Shown here in pieces: positions 1 through 7,039 of a DNA stretch of 23,780 bases. The translations under genes were made by a program, and so were the position numbers. Below the pieces are notes generated by a model, which was not told the DNA's origin, did not search any database, and saw only the letters and a program-made list of their open reading frames with translations. The stretch is from JBAWAP01 sp049589355 (GTDB lineage: Bacteria > Chloroflexota > Anaerolineae > VGOG01). The stretch is from contig JBAWAP010000165.1 of NCBI GenBank assembly GCA_049589355.1, positions 1 through 23,780 of the forward strand. The letters are read 5' to 3'. How positions within the stretch are numbered: the first letter of the stretch is position 1; every line of letters begins with the position of its first letter.

Positions 1-639
1 CCCATCCTTCACCACCAGCACCTTATCCACCAGCAGAATCTCCGGTTTCAGGTGGGGCAGCCACGACGAAGGTCAGCCGCACGTACATGCCATCAAATTT
101 CGAATTTCGAAATCAGGAAAATCTGCCTTCTTCATCCCCAGGCCTGTCCTGAGTATATCGAAGGGATGACGCCGTTCAGGTAGATATTCTCCCGCCCGGT
201 CAGTTCGGGGTGGAAGCCGGTGCCCACCCTTCGGCAAGCTCAGGTCACCACCTCCAGCAGTGACCCCGCCCGCCCGTGGATCGTTCGACTGAGCGTTCGA
301 CCGAGCTCACGCCGAGGGCTCACGACGAAGTCTCGGCGTAGCCCTCCGTCGGCTTAGTGATGCGAGAGAGGACCTTGAGCAGCGTGGTCTTCCCCGCCCC
401 GTTGCGCCCAATGATGCCCACCACTTCGCCGCGTTTCACTTCGAAGGAGACGTCCTTCAAGGCCCAGATGGTCTCGTTGGAGACGGTGAACGGCTGACCA
501 CGGACTACGGACGATAGCGGCGGAAGTGCGCCTGCACCGCCTCGGTCAGCGACTCGCGGATCGTCTTGTAGCTGGCCTGTGGGCCGCCGATGGGGTATTG
601 TTTGCTCAGGTTTTCTACTCGAATAGCAATGTCATTCAT
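1..639 (-). pseudogene. Decayed Wzt-type polysaccharide ABC-exporter ATPase, copy A (runs off the window start)
   Basis: Reading leftward from ATG 639, the protein starts MNDIAIRVENLSKQYPIGG and later has an intact Walker A stretch, GRNGAGKTTLLK. These are the N-terminus and P-loop of Wzt-like ATPases that energise O-antigen export. The frame is lost after FRRYRP at a TAG near 507. Compared with copy B (1319-1751), one base is missing near 520, and that accounts for the shift. Downstream, ABC sequence continues in other frames. It is interrupted by REP-like units at about 282-332, 226-249 and 142-164 and by an AT-rich repeat at 95-113 that replaces part of the signature region. The Walker B region reads LLVDKVL, with Lys where the catalytic Glu belongs. 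A functional product is very unlikely. The rest of the relic lies beyond the window edge. Confidence 0.85.
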
Positions 640-833
640 GGTCGTTAACCTTGACCAGAGTGGGAGTCAGGAGAATGGAAGACGAGAGATGAAAGTTAAG
701 ATGCGATTTGACAAAATCGTTGAATTCTGCTATCATTAAAAGCGGATCGGGTGGGCCCAACCGAATCTCCGGCACATCACCGGGGTGATGGTGGGCCTGT
801 GAGGCCGAAAGGCTGCACCCGGTCGTTTCTTTT

Positions 834-1310
834 TCACCCCTTAACAAACCTCCCCTTCGACAGGCTCAGGGCAAGCAACAACTCCTCCGCCGATGGCGTT
901 TTATCCGCTTTCGCATGTCGCCGTGTGACTCGAATCGCCGCCCGATGAGCCGGTGACTTTTTACCAACGCGAGTGATCATGATACTCTCCCTGGGGAACT
1001 CAAACCCCAGAGCCCGAATCCGATCCAACAGCAGCGACTTGATGGTCGCCTCATAGCCAGTGTATTCCTCATCAATCGTCAGCAGGTGTATCTTCTCCAG
1101 ATAATCGCGTATAGCGAGCAAGATAACGCCGACAAACATGTGGATCATTACCATCCTGGACTTTACTCCCCGTTCCAGTAACGCCTGCCGCACCTCTTGT
1201 TTCACCCTGGCAGTGACTCTCACAGTGACCGTGAAGTCGTTTGAAACCGCAACAGTCGTTTTTCCGGCCATCTCCATCCGACCGCTCTGGTCTACTTCGA
1301 CGTTCGACAT
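834..1310 (-). CDS. Unrecognised 158-residue protein with a REP-encoded C-terminus
   Basis: This frame begins at ATG 1310 (MSNVEVDQSGRMEMAGKTT). A longer open frame reads in from the upstream Wzt relic, but only by chance. The body is basic and compact, with a stretch LLTIDEEYTGYEATIKSLLL and a basic tail (KKSPAHRAAIRVTRRHAK). I do not recognise the family. The alternating strands and helices could suit an RNase H-like fold, but no catalytic set is evident. The last residues (ALSLSKGRFVKG) are encoded by a REP-like unit at 854-876, so the native C-terminus was probably replaced or extended when the repeat arrived. The gene sits exactly where Wzt relic B is cut off, between two relics, in the same kind of position as the toxin-antitoxin pairs nearby. 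It could be a TA-like component, but nothing in the sequence proves it. Confidence 0.55.
   Translation of the reverse strand: MSNVEVDQSGRMEMAGKTTVAVSNDFTVTVRVTARVKQEVRQALLERGVKSRMVMIHMFVGVILLAIRDYLEKIHLLTIDEEYTGYEATIKSLLLDRIRALGFEFPRESIMITRVGKKSPAHRAAIRVTRRHAKADKTPSAEELLLALSLSKGRFVKG
854..876 (-). repeat. REP-like unit read as the C-terminal codons of the 158-residue gene
   Basis: The plus strand shows CCTTCG, then the spacer ACAGG, then CTCAGG and GCAAGC. On the coding (minus) strand it reads through as ALSLSKG before the stop at 834-836. Confidence 0.75.
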
Positions 1311-1318
1311 GGTGAAAA

Positions 1319-1751
1319 GATGATCTCCCGTCCGGTCAGTAATGTCATTCTGAGCAAGGCGAAGAATCAGGGTGGAAGCCGGTGCCCACCTCCAGCAGGG
1401 AACCCACCCGCCCGTGAATCTCGGCCCGTCCCTCCGTCGGCTCGGTGATGCGGGAGAGGATCTTGAGCCTTGTACTGAGCTTGTCGAAGTAAGCGTGGTC
1501 TTCCCCGCCCCGTTGCATCCGATGATGCCCACCACCTCGCCGCGCTTCACTTCGAAGGAGACGTCTTTCAGCGCCCAGATGGTCTCGTTGGAGACGGTCG
1601 ACGACTGGCCTCGGAGAATGGACGATAGACGGCGGAAAGGTGCCTGCACCGCCTCGGTCAGCGATTCCCGGATCGTCTTGTAGCCTGCCTGCGGGCCGCC
1701 GATGCGGTACTGTTTGGAAAGGTTTTCCACGCAGATGGCGATATCATTCAC
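1319..1751 (-). pseudogene. Decayed Wzt-type ABC ATPase, copy B (N-terminal half)
   Basis: This starts at GTG 1751 as MNDIAICVENLSKQYRIGG and is nearly the same as copy A. Walker A is GCNGAGKTTL, with Cys where copies A and C have Arg. Straight after the Walker motif a REP-like unit (about 1469-1494) inserts and shifts the frame. The ABC sequence then continues in another frame through the region equivalent to GRVGSLLEVGTGFHP. A second unit of another variant (about 1345-1373, core TTCTGAGCAAGGCGAAGAAT) splits the codons for the following E-L, and homology stops after TGRE. The next gene (834-1310) begins at that breakpoint. GTG 1751 lies 15 bp downstream of the TumE-like stop. This is a relic with no intact ATPase. 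Confidence 0.82.
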
Positions 1752-1766
1752 GTTCAAATCGCCCCT

Positions 1767-2153
1767 TCATTCGGCTGCTTCCTCTGCGATGATAGCCAGC
1801 ACCTCTTCCGCGCTGATCAGTCCATGCGGTAGCACATTCGCCTCCGCGCCATCGTGAACGTGGTGTGGGCGTGTCGGTACCTCTGGATGGTGTGCCGCGT
1901 TGTCCCATCGTTTGCGCAGCTGACCGTCGGCGTCCTGCCAGTGAAAGCTGTACTTCGTCACCTGCAATCTTCCTCCCACGACCTGGAAGCGCTCGAACAT
2001 CTCCAACAGGCCGCCGTCACGCAATGTAAGCCGATAGCGCAGTAGTCCCACGTCACCCTGCGCTTCCTCACGCACCACCTTCCAATGCACAACCTGGCGA
2101 TTTAGCGTGATGAGTGCTTTGATATGGCCCAGGTAATCGGCCGCGTCTTTCAC
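1767..2153 (-). CDS. TumE/DUF6516-type putative toxin
   Basis: A 128-residue protein starting at GTG 2153. The segment YSFHWQDADGQLRKRWDNA, followed by HHPEVPTRPHHVHDGAE, is the hallmark of the DUF6516/TumE family, which is annotated as the toxin half of a type II-like toxin-antitoxin pair. The histidine-rich C-terminal half is typical. Its start overlaps the stop of the upstream partner (GTGA at 2153-2150), so the two are probably translationally coupled. It is flanked by Wzt relics on both sides. The family assignment is from memory of the motif. The biochemical activity of this family is not established to my knowledge. Confidence 0.72.
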   Translation of the reverse strand: MKDAADYLGHIKALITLNRQVVHWKVVREEAQGDVGLLRYRLTLRDGGLLEMFERFQVVGGRLQVTKYSFHWQDADGQLRKRWDNAAHHPEVPTRPHHVHDGAEANVLPHGLISAEEVLAIIAEEAAE

Positions 2154-2449
2154 AAGGCCATCTCCAGGCGCTGGATTTTCTTCAAGATGTCCTCACGAAG
2201 TTCGTACAAGCCAGCCCATTCAAAGAAGTCCATCGCATCGCCCAGTTCCCCAGCCTCAAAACGGCGGTAGAACGCTGCAGATTCCATACCGTAGCGCCGC
2301 TCAAACTCACGCAGGTCACGCTCATACCGCTCCAGGCGCAGCCGATGTTGACTGAGAGAAACATCCAGCAGCTTCCCTAAAATCAGATCCAGTTCAGCTT
2401 CGTCGGAATAAGTATCTTTGAGAACTTCTAGTTTGTACAATGTATCCAT
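2150..2449 (-). CDS. TumA-like putative antitoxin, partner of the TumE-type protein
   Basis: A 99-residue acidic, helix-rich protein starting at ATG 2449 behind a GAGGGGG ribosome-binding site. A TTG two codons upstream is possible but less likely. It contains a heptad-like helical stretch (LSQHRLRLERYERDLREFERRYG) followed by FEAGELGDAMDFFEWAGLYEL. Small helical proteins with a ...FEWAGL... tail directly upstream of DUF6516/TumE toxins are the usual antitoxin partners. The 4-bp overlap with the downstream toxin supports the pairing. The call rests mainly on context and tail resemblance. Confidence 0.65.
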   Translation of the reverse strand: MDTLYKLEVLKDTYSDEAELDLILGKLLDVSLSQHRLRLERYERDLREFERRYGMESAAFYRRFEAGELGDAMDFFEWAGLYELREDILKKIQRLEMAL

Positions 2450-2566
2450 TGCCAACCCCCTCTACTTGAGTTAATGCTTCACCGGCGTGTCAATGAACTT
2501 CTCGATCTCGGCAAAAGCCACGATCTCACCAAACTTGCGGTCAATCTCAGCCTTCCTCATCCCCAA

Positions 2567-2613
2567 GCTTGTCCTGCCTGCCCTGAGCAAGGCCGAAGGG
2601 AGCTTGTCGAAGG
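2567..2613 (-). repeat. REP nested within a REP in Wzt relic C
   Basis: On the minus strand, positions 2613-2601 (13 bp) and 2576-2567 (10 bp) join to form one standard 23-bp unit. A complete second unit, 2600-2577 (24 bp, core CCTTCGGCCTTGCTCAGG), is inserted between them. The outer unit sits at the same codon boundary as the single units in copies A (142-164) and D (7227-7249). Confidence 0.8.
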
Positions 2614-2787
2614 AATGGCACCATTCAGGCAGATGTTCTCCCGCCCGGTCAACTCAGGGTGGAAGCCCGTGCCCACCTCCAGCAGCGAGCCCACCCGGCC
2701 GTGGATCTCAGCGTAGCCCTCCGTCGGCTCGGTGATGCGGGAGAGGACCTTGAGCAGCGTCGTCTTCCCCGCCCCGTTGCGCCCAAT

Positions 2788-2811
2788 GCTTGCCCTGAGC
2801 GTAGCCGAAGG
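2788..2811 (-). repeat. 24-bp REP-like unit in frame inside a Walker A motif
   Basis: It lies between the codons for VVGI and IGRNGAGKTT of Wzt relic C. It has the usual CCTTCG, five-base spacer, CTCAGG architecture, is 24 bp long and preserves the frame. Confidence 0.8.
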
Positions 2812-2873
2812 GATGCCGACCACCTCGCCCTGCTTAACCTCGAAGGAGACGTCCTTCAGCGCCCAGATACTCT

Positions 2874-2914
2874 GAATTCGGAATTCGAATTTCGAAATTG
2901 CAAATTCGAAATTC
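2874..2914. repeat. AT-rich palindromic micro-repeat (TTCGAA/GAATTC family)
   Basis: A run of overlapping TTCGAA and GAATTC palindromes in an otherwise GC-rich setting. A shorter member (AATTTCGAATTTCGAAAT) is at 95-113 in relic A. Both replace a segment of Wzt coding sequence. Confidence 0.7.
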
Positions 2915-2953
2915 TCTTCTTGCTCCGGTTTTCTACACGGATGGCGATGTCGG

Positions 2954-3373
2954 TCATGGCAATGCGCTCGTCATACCTAAAATCTTTCGTACCTCAGTGA
3001 GAACAAACACCGCGTCTTGAAAGGCTTGCTGCGCATCTTCACCACCGTAGTCCCGTTCCAGGTAGAAGGATGGCGCTCTGGCTTGACTGAGCCAGAAGGA
3101 GATGTCCTCCATTTGTTCCAAAACCTCCACGTCCACTGCCCCCCACTTCTGTCGCACCTGTTCGGAAAACGCCGGAGCAACATCATGCACTTTGGGGTAG
3201 TCTGCTCCCAGCATTCTCAGGGCGCCTTTCAGGGCCAATTCGACCACTTCTTGAGCCCTCCGTACCACCATGTTGAAATCTCCTTCATCTAACGCGCCCT
3301 GCACATCGCGCCGGAGGATGCCCTCGCTTTTGCGGATGAGCGTCTCACCTGCCTCTTGCATGCTCCCGTTCAT
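2954..3373 (-). CDS. HEPN-domain protein, partner of an MNT nucleotidyltransferase
   Basis: A 139-residue protein starting at ATG 3373 (MNGSMQEAGETLIRK). The upstream extension of the open frame overlaps the partner gene and is not needed. It is all-helical, with RRAQEVVELALKGALRMLGADYPKVHDV. That is the core of PF05168-type HEPN domains: two long helices and a G-x-x-x-P-K-x-H-D loop. HEPN proteins beside minimal nucleotidyltransferases form toxin-antitoxin-type modules, in which the HEPN is typically an RNase-like toxin and the MNT modifies it. The start overlaps the MNT stop as ATGA. Its own stop overlaps the ATG of Wzt relic C in the same way. The catalytic R-x4-6-H spacing of classical HepT is not obvious, so nuclease activity is uncertain. 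Confidence 0.8.
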   Translation of the reverse strand: MNGSMQEAGETLIRKSEGILRRDVQGALDEGDFNMVVRRAQEVVELALKGALRMLGADYPKVHDVAPAFSEQVRQKWGAVDVEVLEQMEDISFWLSQARAPSFYLERDYGGEDAQQAFQDAVFVLTEVRKILGMTSALP

Positions 3374-3882
3374 AAGATCACAACCTCTCCCAGACGCAAC
3401 TCTGGCTTCAAATCCCAATACCAGGCTCCATCCCGTCGTACCTTCCTGGCCCCCAGTTCCCGCAACCGCCTCTGCAACACGTTTAACCGGCCCCGAAAGA
3501 AACTGTCCCGATCCACCAGAAGCCGGGCCTCTTCAATCATGTCCAGGTAGAGACACCGGTTCTGATCCGCTTCCTCCCGGGAGAAGATCAGCACACTGAG
3601 CGAGGGGAAAACCCCCTGGTCTTCCAGCGCCCTCCAGCAGGGTTGCCTACGCAATTGACGCCAGATGGGAAAGAGGGGTCGAAGTCGTTCCCGGTAGATG
3701 GGGGATGCCTCTTCTAAGATGAGCAGCATATCCACATCACTCCCCGGCCCAGCCTCTCCCCGCGCAACAGAACCGTAGAGAACAATAGAAACGACATTCT
3801 CCCCCCATGCCGCTTGAACATAGTGAACAAAACGATCCAGCAACGGCTTGTATTCACGGTAGCCTATGGCCTTTTCCACCAC
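3370..3882 (-). CDS. Minimal nucleotidyltransferase (MNT) of an MNT/HEPN pair
   Basis: A 170-residue protein. I chose GTG 3882 because GGGAGGGG lies 5 bp upstream and family homology starts right after it (VEKAIGYREYKPLLDRF). The open frame extends further upstream but overlaps nothing recognisable. The pol-beta superfamily nucleotidyltransferase motif is clear: VLYGSVARGEAGPGSDVDMLLI, i.e. GS-x-A-R-G followed by D-x-D metal ligands. A third acidic residue probably lies in the SVLIFSREE segment. In MNT/HEPN modules this protein is the antitoxin and adenylylates its HEPN partner. The ATGA overlap with the HEPN gene downstream fits coupled expression. Confidence 0.83.
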   Translation of the reverse strand: MVEKAIGYREYKPLLDRFVHYVQAAWGENVVSIVLYGSVARGEAGPGSDVDMLLILEEASPIYRERLRPLFPIWRQLRRQPCWRALEDQGVFPSLSVLIFSREEADQNRCLYLDMIEEARLLVDRDSFFRGRLNVLQRRLRELGARKVRRDGAWYWDLKPELRLGEVVIL

Positions 3883-3943
3883 AGTGACCCCTCCCCTCTT
3901 TGTGCTTGGAAGCACGTTCCGGACAACGCACCACTTCGATGCC

Positions 3944-4699
3944 TTACTTTCTCCTCGCCACGGCCACCCCAACGGGGACTCGCAGTGCTTGCCCACCACT
4001 GACCACGTACTCGGCGCGCATCTTGAAAAGACAGCGGTCGGCCAGGTCACCCAGGCTCAGACGACCCATCAGCCGGAAGGCATAACCCCACAGAATGCTC
4101 ACCGGGCCATGAAAGCCGTACAGCGCCTGGACGGTGAACCCACCCTGGCGCAGCCACTTTGTCGTTTGCCACAACCCAACGGGATGCTCACCTGGTCGGT
4201 CATCATTACACCGCCACTCCGGCAGAAAGCGAGCCAGCCACCCTGAGGCGATGGTGTACAGGTGTCCGCCGGAGAACAGCATCTGGTTAATGCGTTTCAA
4301 GACTTGCTCTCCGCCTTCTCGCTCCGGCTCGGCCCACACAATGGCCTTCGCCTGAACGTTCAAGGATTCCAACGCCTGAACACTGGGGTGTTCCACTTCG
4401 GGCCCCAGCAGTTCGCCAATACTCGCTGATGATGAACTCCAGTCCCCTGTGGGAACGAGCCTGAATTCGCAGCCGTCGAGACGCTTGAGCAACTCCCGGG
4501 CGTAGAAGGGGCTGCTGGCAAACACGGCCACCGGCCTGTCTATGCGGTGAACCTCTACTGCGCAGAGGTCGAAGGCGTGCTGGTACTCCAGGCTGGGTCG
4601 TTCCACCGACGATTGACGATTGACGATTGGCGATTGACGGTGTTGGTCGTTAACCGTTGATCGTTGGTCGCGAGTGCGGTCAGCCGTCAGTGTTCGCAC
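3944..4699 (-). CDS. Hypothetical protein, possibly methyltransferase-like, with repeat-derived N-terminus
   Basis: A 251-residue frame from GTG 4699, overlapping the end of the GT4 gene by 20 bp. Residues about 10-30 (ending SPIVNRQSS) are encoded by a heptanucleotide tandem tract (4610-4672). The real conserved part probably begins near PSLEYQHAFDLCAVEVHRIDRP. The body alternates strand and helix (VAVFASSPFYARELLKRL; KAIVWAEPE; GGHLYTIASGWLARFLPEW). The C-terminus (WLRQGGFTVQALYGFHGPVSILWGYAFRLMG, then DRCLFKMRAEYVVSGGQALRVPVGVAVARRK) resembles the tail of some polysaccharide-cluster methyltransferases as I remember them. No glycine-rich SAM motif I is visible, so the function is unassigned and the N-terminus may be truncated. 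Confidence 0.5.
   Translation of the reverse strand: MRTLTADRTRDQRSTVNDQHRQSPIVNRQSSVERPSLEYQHAFDLCAVEVHRIDRPVAVFASSPFYARELLKRLDGCEFRLVPTGDWSSSSASIGELLGPEVEHPSVQALESLNVQAKAIVWAEPEREGGEQVLKRINQMLFSGGHLYTIASGWLARFLPEWRCNDDRPGEHPVGLWQTTKWLRQGGFTVQALYGFHGPVSILWGYAFRLMGRLSLGDLADRCLFKMRAEYVVSGGQALRVPVGVAVARRK
4610..4672. repeat. Heptanucleotide tandem tract inside a coding N-terminus
   Basis: Nine successive 7-bp units: CGATTGA twice, CGATTGG, CGATTGA, then CGGTGTT, GGTCGTT, AACCGTT, GATCGTT and GGTCGCG. The left half is nearly exact; the right half keeps a CGTT core at 7-bp spacing. Confidence 0.78.
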
Positions 4700-5837
4700 T
4701 GGCCAGCACCTCTTCGTAAACCCTCACCAGCCGGGGAATGATCTTCGGCCAAGCGTATTTCGCCTCCACTTTAGCTCGGCCTCGCTCTCCCATTTCTCGC
4801 CGTTGTTGGGGATCATCCAGCAGCATTTGAATCTTTTTTGCCAGATCGTCCACATCACCCGGCCTGACCAGCAGCCCGTCCTCGCCGTCGCTCACCACCG
4901 ACCGCACGCCGGGCAGGTTGCTGGCGATGACCGGCTTACCGCAGGCCATGGCTTCCAACAGTGCCACCCCGAAGGCTTCGCCCATCGTGGTGGACGGGAG
5001 CACCAGCAGGTCACAGAGGGCGTAATGGGCCGGCAGTGCCTCATCAAGCACACGGCCACAGAAAATAACCCGGTCCCATAACCCCAGTCCGATGGCTTGC
5101 GCCTGATACGTTGGCCGCAGATTCCCATCCCCAACCACGAGCAACCTGATGCCCTTGTCTGGTAGACAAGCCAGAGCTTGCAACAGAATCCCAATCCCCT
5201 TGAAATAGTGTGCTCTGTCCAGAGCTCCGACGAAGAGGACAACCTGATCGGTGTGCTTGAGCCTGTACTGTGCGCGCAATCCGCTGCCATCCAGGTCTGG
5301 ACGAAATCGTAGGGCATCTACCCCGTTGGGTAGCTCCGCCACAGCTTCAGGCCTCATCTGCATCAGTTCACTGAGCCTGCAAGCTCTAGCGTAATCCCAG
5401 GAGGTGGCCAATACCTTGACAGCCCTGGACAGGATGAGCCTGCCCACCAACCGATGGTGTAGCTTGTCCAAGAAACGCAACAGACCCTCTAACAACACGT
5501 CCTGGTGATAGGTGGCAACGTACCTCAGGCCATTGGTCAGGGAACTGAGGAACACAGTCTCCGAGCCAAAGTAGAAAGGGTGGTGCAGGTGAACGATGTC
5601 AAACCCGCCAAGTTCCAGTAACGCCGGCAAAAAAGGCGCATTGCCAATGCAGAACAGCACAGGCAGGCGGCGGACGGTGATCTCCTCTGGATACACGTAG
5701 TCACCGGGTGGGTGGTCGGCAGTGAAAACGGTCACCTCATGACCCAGCCGGGCCAGACCCAGGACGTTGTGGTAGCAGACAACCCCCGTTCCTGTGTATT
5801 GCGGTGGAAAAGTGGCCGTCACATGCGCGATACGCAT
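4680..5837 (-). CDS. GT4-family glycosyltransferase
   Basis: A 385-residue retaining GT-B glycosyltransferase, likely cytoplasmic or membrane-associated, adding a sugar to the growing lipid-linked glycan. The N-terminal Rossmann half starts MRIAHVTATFPPQYTGTGVVCYHNVLGLARLGHEVTVFTAD. The donor-binding half has VVLFVGALDRAHYFKGI, LLVVGDG, and the E-x7-E motif as GEAFGVALLEAMACGKPVIAS, then GLLVRPGD. Length and motifs are those of an intact enzyme. ATG 5837 follows a GGTGAGGG box, and the preceding chimeric frame ends only 3 bp away. The donor and acceptor cannot be read from the sequence. It is the only clearly intact glycosyltransferase in the minus-strand mosaic. Confidence 0.9.
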   Translation of the reverse strand: MRIAHVTATFPPQYTGTGVVCYHNVLGLARLGHEVTVFTADHPPGDYVYPEEITVRRLPVLFCIGNAPFLPALLELGGFDIVHLHHPFYFGSETVFLSSLTNGLRYVATYHQDVLLEGLLRFLDKLHHRLVGRLILSRAVKVLATSWDYARACRLSELMQMRPEAVAELPNGVDALRFRPDLDGSGLRAQYRLKHTDQVVLFVGALDRAHYFKGIGILLQALACLPDKGIRLLVVGDGNLRPTYQAQAIGLGLWDRVIFCGRVLDEALPAHYALCDLLVLPSTTMGEAFGVALLEAMACGKPVIASNLPGVRSVVSDGEDGLLVRPGDVDDLAKKIQMLLDDPQQRREMGERGRAKVEAKYAWPKIIPRLVRVYEEVLASANTDG

Positions 5838-5840
5838 CCC

Positions 5841-6353
5841 TCACCACCGGATCAATGCTAACGCCAGCCTATGAAGCGCAAGGAATAACGGGTCGAACAG
5901 CATGCGGGCCAGACGGCCAACGGGGCCGCTGTCGAACTGCTCATAGGCCAGCCGGTATGTGCATCGGGCAATGAGGTCCCGATCCCGGACCCGCCTCAAC
6001 CCCTGAACCTGCTGCCTGCTACGCATTACTTGGCCCCAATGGGCGACAATCCAAGCATAGGCCCGCAGCTTGTTCGCCGGGCGCTTTCTCTCTCGCAAGA
6101 GCACAAATCCCCAGGTTACTAACTCGGCCAGTAACAGTGCAGGCAAAAGAACCACCAGCGTAGGCCACCTCAGGCTTTTGAGGAGTATCAGGTAACGGTT
6201 GCGTTCCTGGTAGAATGTCTTTTCCGGACCAAAGCGCAAGGCATAGTCGTGATAATTGGCTCGTTTCTGGCGCGCACCAATGCGGCCTGCCTTGAGCCAG
6301 GTCGAAGGGTAGCGTTTGCTTAGGTTCTCGACGGAGATGGCAATGTCAGTCAT
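5841..6353 (-). pseudogene. Chimera: Wzt N-terminal stub fused to a GT2 glycosyltransferase C-terminal tail
   Basis: An open 170-residue frame from ATG 6353 with a GGTGAG box. Residues 1-15 (MTDIAISVENLSKRY) are the Wzt start. Residues 16-23 (PSTWLKAG) are a 24-bp REP at 6285-6308. RIGARQ then resumes the Wzt sequence. From about residue 32 the sequence becomes NYHDYALRFGPEKTFYQERNRYLILLKSLRW, followed by two hydrophobic segments (VVLLPALLLAELVTWGFVLL). I recognise this as the membrane-anchored tail of GT2 rhamnosyl/glycosyltransferases, normally preceded by about 200 catalytic residues that are missing here. No ATPase or transferase active site remains. It is probably a recombination relic, although it is still open and well placed for translation ahead of the GT4 gene. 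Confidence 0.68.
6285..6308 (-). repeat. 24-bp REP-like unit in frame near a Wzt N-terminus
   Basis: It is inserted between the codons for KRY and RIGAR and encodes PSTWLKAG. CCTTCG, spacer ACCTG, then GCTCAAGGCAGGC read on the minus strand. Confidence 0.8.
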
Positions 6354-6380
6354 GAATAACTCACCTCAAGCCACATCGGG

Positions 6381-6731
6381 TCACCCCGAGATATGAAGCG
6401 CTATTTTCAACGCCTCTTCCACTTGCGCCATCAGATGTGAGGGCAAGGTTCCTAACCTTCTCCAAAACACCGATTCATGAACAACAGCAATCTTCTCAGC
6501 CTTCAGCAGCGAAGTCTTTTTGAGCCCGATCCGCCGAAATGCAGGATGGCGATCCTCAACGAGTACCCAGGTTCTACGCAATGTTCCAGCATGTACTCGG
6601 GAGAAAATACCTATCACGATCACATCTTCTCCGTGAACCGCCAGCACCAGGGCCGGTCTGAGCTTTGTGGAAGTGAGGTCGGTAAAGGGAAACCGCACCA
6701 GCCACACCTCGCCGCGCTTAGGCCTCGGCAT
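6381..6731 (-). CDS. MazF/PemK-family toxin (endoribonuclease)
   Basis: A 116-residue protein with the PemK/MazF SH3-like fold signatures: RGEVWLVRFPFTDLTSTKLRPALVLA at the N-terminus, VIVIGIFSR, then GLKKTSLLKAEKIAVVHESVFWRRLGTL. Family members are sequence-specific mRNA endonucleases. The conserved N-terminal Arg (R5 region) and the K-T/S-S strand are present, so it looks intact. ATG 6731 overlaps the end of the upstream antitoxin-like gene by 14 bp, so the two are coupled. The length is usual for the family. Confidence 0.87.
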   Translation of the reverse strand: MPRPKRGEVWLVRFPFTDLTSTKLRPALVLAVHGEDVIVIGIFSRVHAGTLRRTWVLVEDRHPAFRRIGLKKTSLLKAEKIAVVHESVFWRRLGTLPSHLMAQVEEALKIALHISG

Positions 6732-6912
6732 CGTAGATGTCTTCTCCCTCTTCGTTCCACTCCTGAAAGCCAGTCTCCGCCAGTTGCATCATAGCGACGG
6801 TTTCCGCTCGTTCCTCGATCGCGTCCACCAACATTATGAACTCCTGTATTGGCAACTGGAAGATCATGGCTTTGATGTCCTCTACGCTCACGTCCACTGT
6901 CACTTGAGGCAT
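6718..6912 (-). CDS. Small antitoxin-like partner of the MazF/PemK toxin
   Basis: A 64-residue acidic protein (MPQVTVDVSVEDIKAMIFQLP...) with an AGGAGG-type box about 8 bp before ATG 6912. It has an N-terminal strand, then helices, and ends in a strongly acidic tail (EEGEDIYDAEA), which suits wrapping around a basic MazF dimer. It lacks a classical SpoVT/AbrB MazE signature. The assignment rests on size, charge and the 14-bp overlap with the downstream toxin. A good promoter lies at 6959-6987. Confidence 0.75.
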   Translation of the reverse strand: MPQVTVDVSVEDIKAMIFQLPIQEFIMLVDAIEERAETVAMMQLAETGFQEWNEEGEDIYDAEA

Positions 6913-6958
6913 TTCTTTAACCTCCTGCTATCAGTTTGACACATGGCGGTGCGTGATC

Positions 6959-6987
6959 ATTATAGTTCATCGTGATGATGATTCCAA
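6959..6987 (-). promoter_or_regulatory. Sigma70-type promoter for the MazEF-like pair
   Basis: On the minus strand TTGGAA (6987-6982), a 17-bp spacer, then a perfect TATAAT (6964-6959). It lies about 47 bp upstream of ATG 6912. Confidence 0.65.
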
Positions 6988-7039
6988 AGAAGCGACAGAT
7001 TTCAGGCAAGGAAGTCTCTCCTGTAGTGTTTCACCCACC

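Larger units (their letters stand above)
2471..2957 (-). pseudogene. Decayed Wzt-type ABC ATPase, copy C, with REP inserted in the P-loop
   Basis: ATG 2957 (MTDIAIRVENRSKK) overlaps the stop of the HEPN gene as ATGA. An AT-rich repeat (2874-2914) replaces the sequence between the N-terminus and SIWALKDVSFEV. A 24-bp REP-like unit at 2788-2811 lies in frame inside Walker A, giving VVGI, then eight extra residues (PSATLRAS), then IGRNGAGKTTLLK. The signature-proximal part is well kept (GYAEIHGRVGSLLEVGTGFHP). The frame breaks at the nested REPs (2567-2613), and homology resumes as GMRKAEIDRKFGEIVAF. It ends at DTPVKH and a stop, where the family would continue RYSSGMYVRLAF. The missing C-terminal half and the insertions make it nonfunctional. 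Confidence 0.84.

Noticed and set aside
2474..2735. Two overlapping plus-strand frames opposite Wzt relic C
   Set aside because: They are kept open by REP units, which lack stops in most frames; no independent coding signal.
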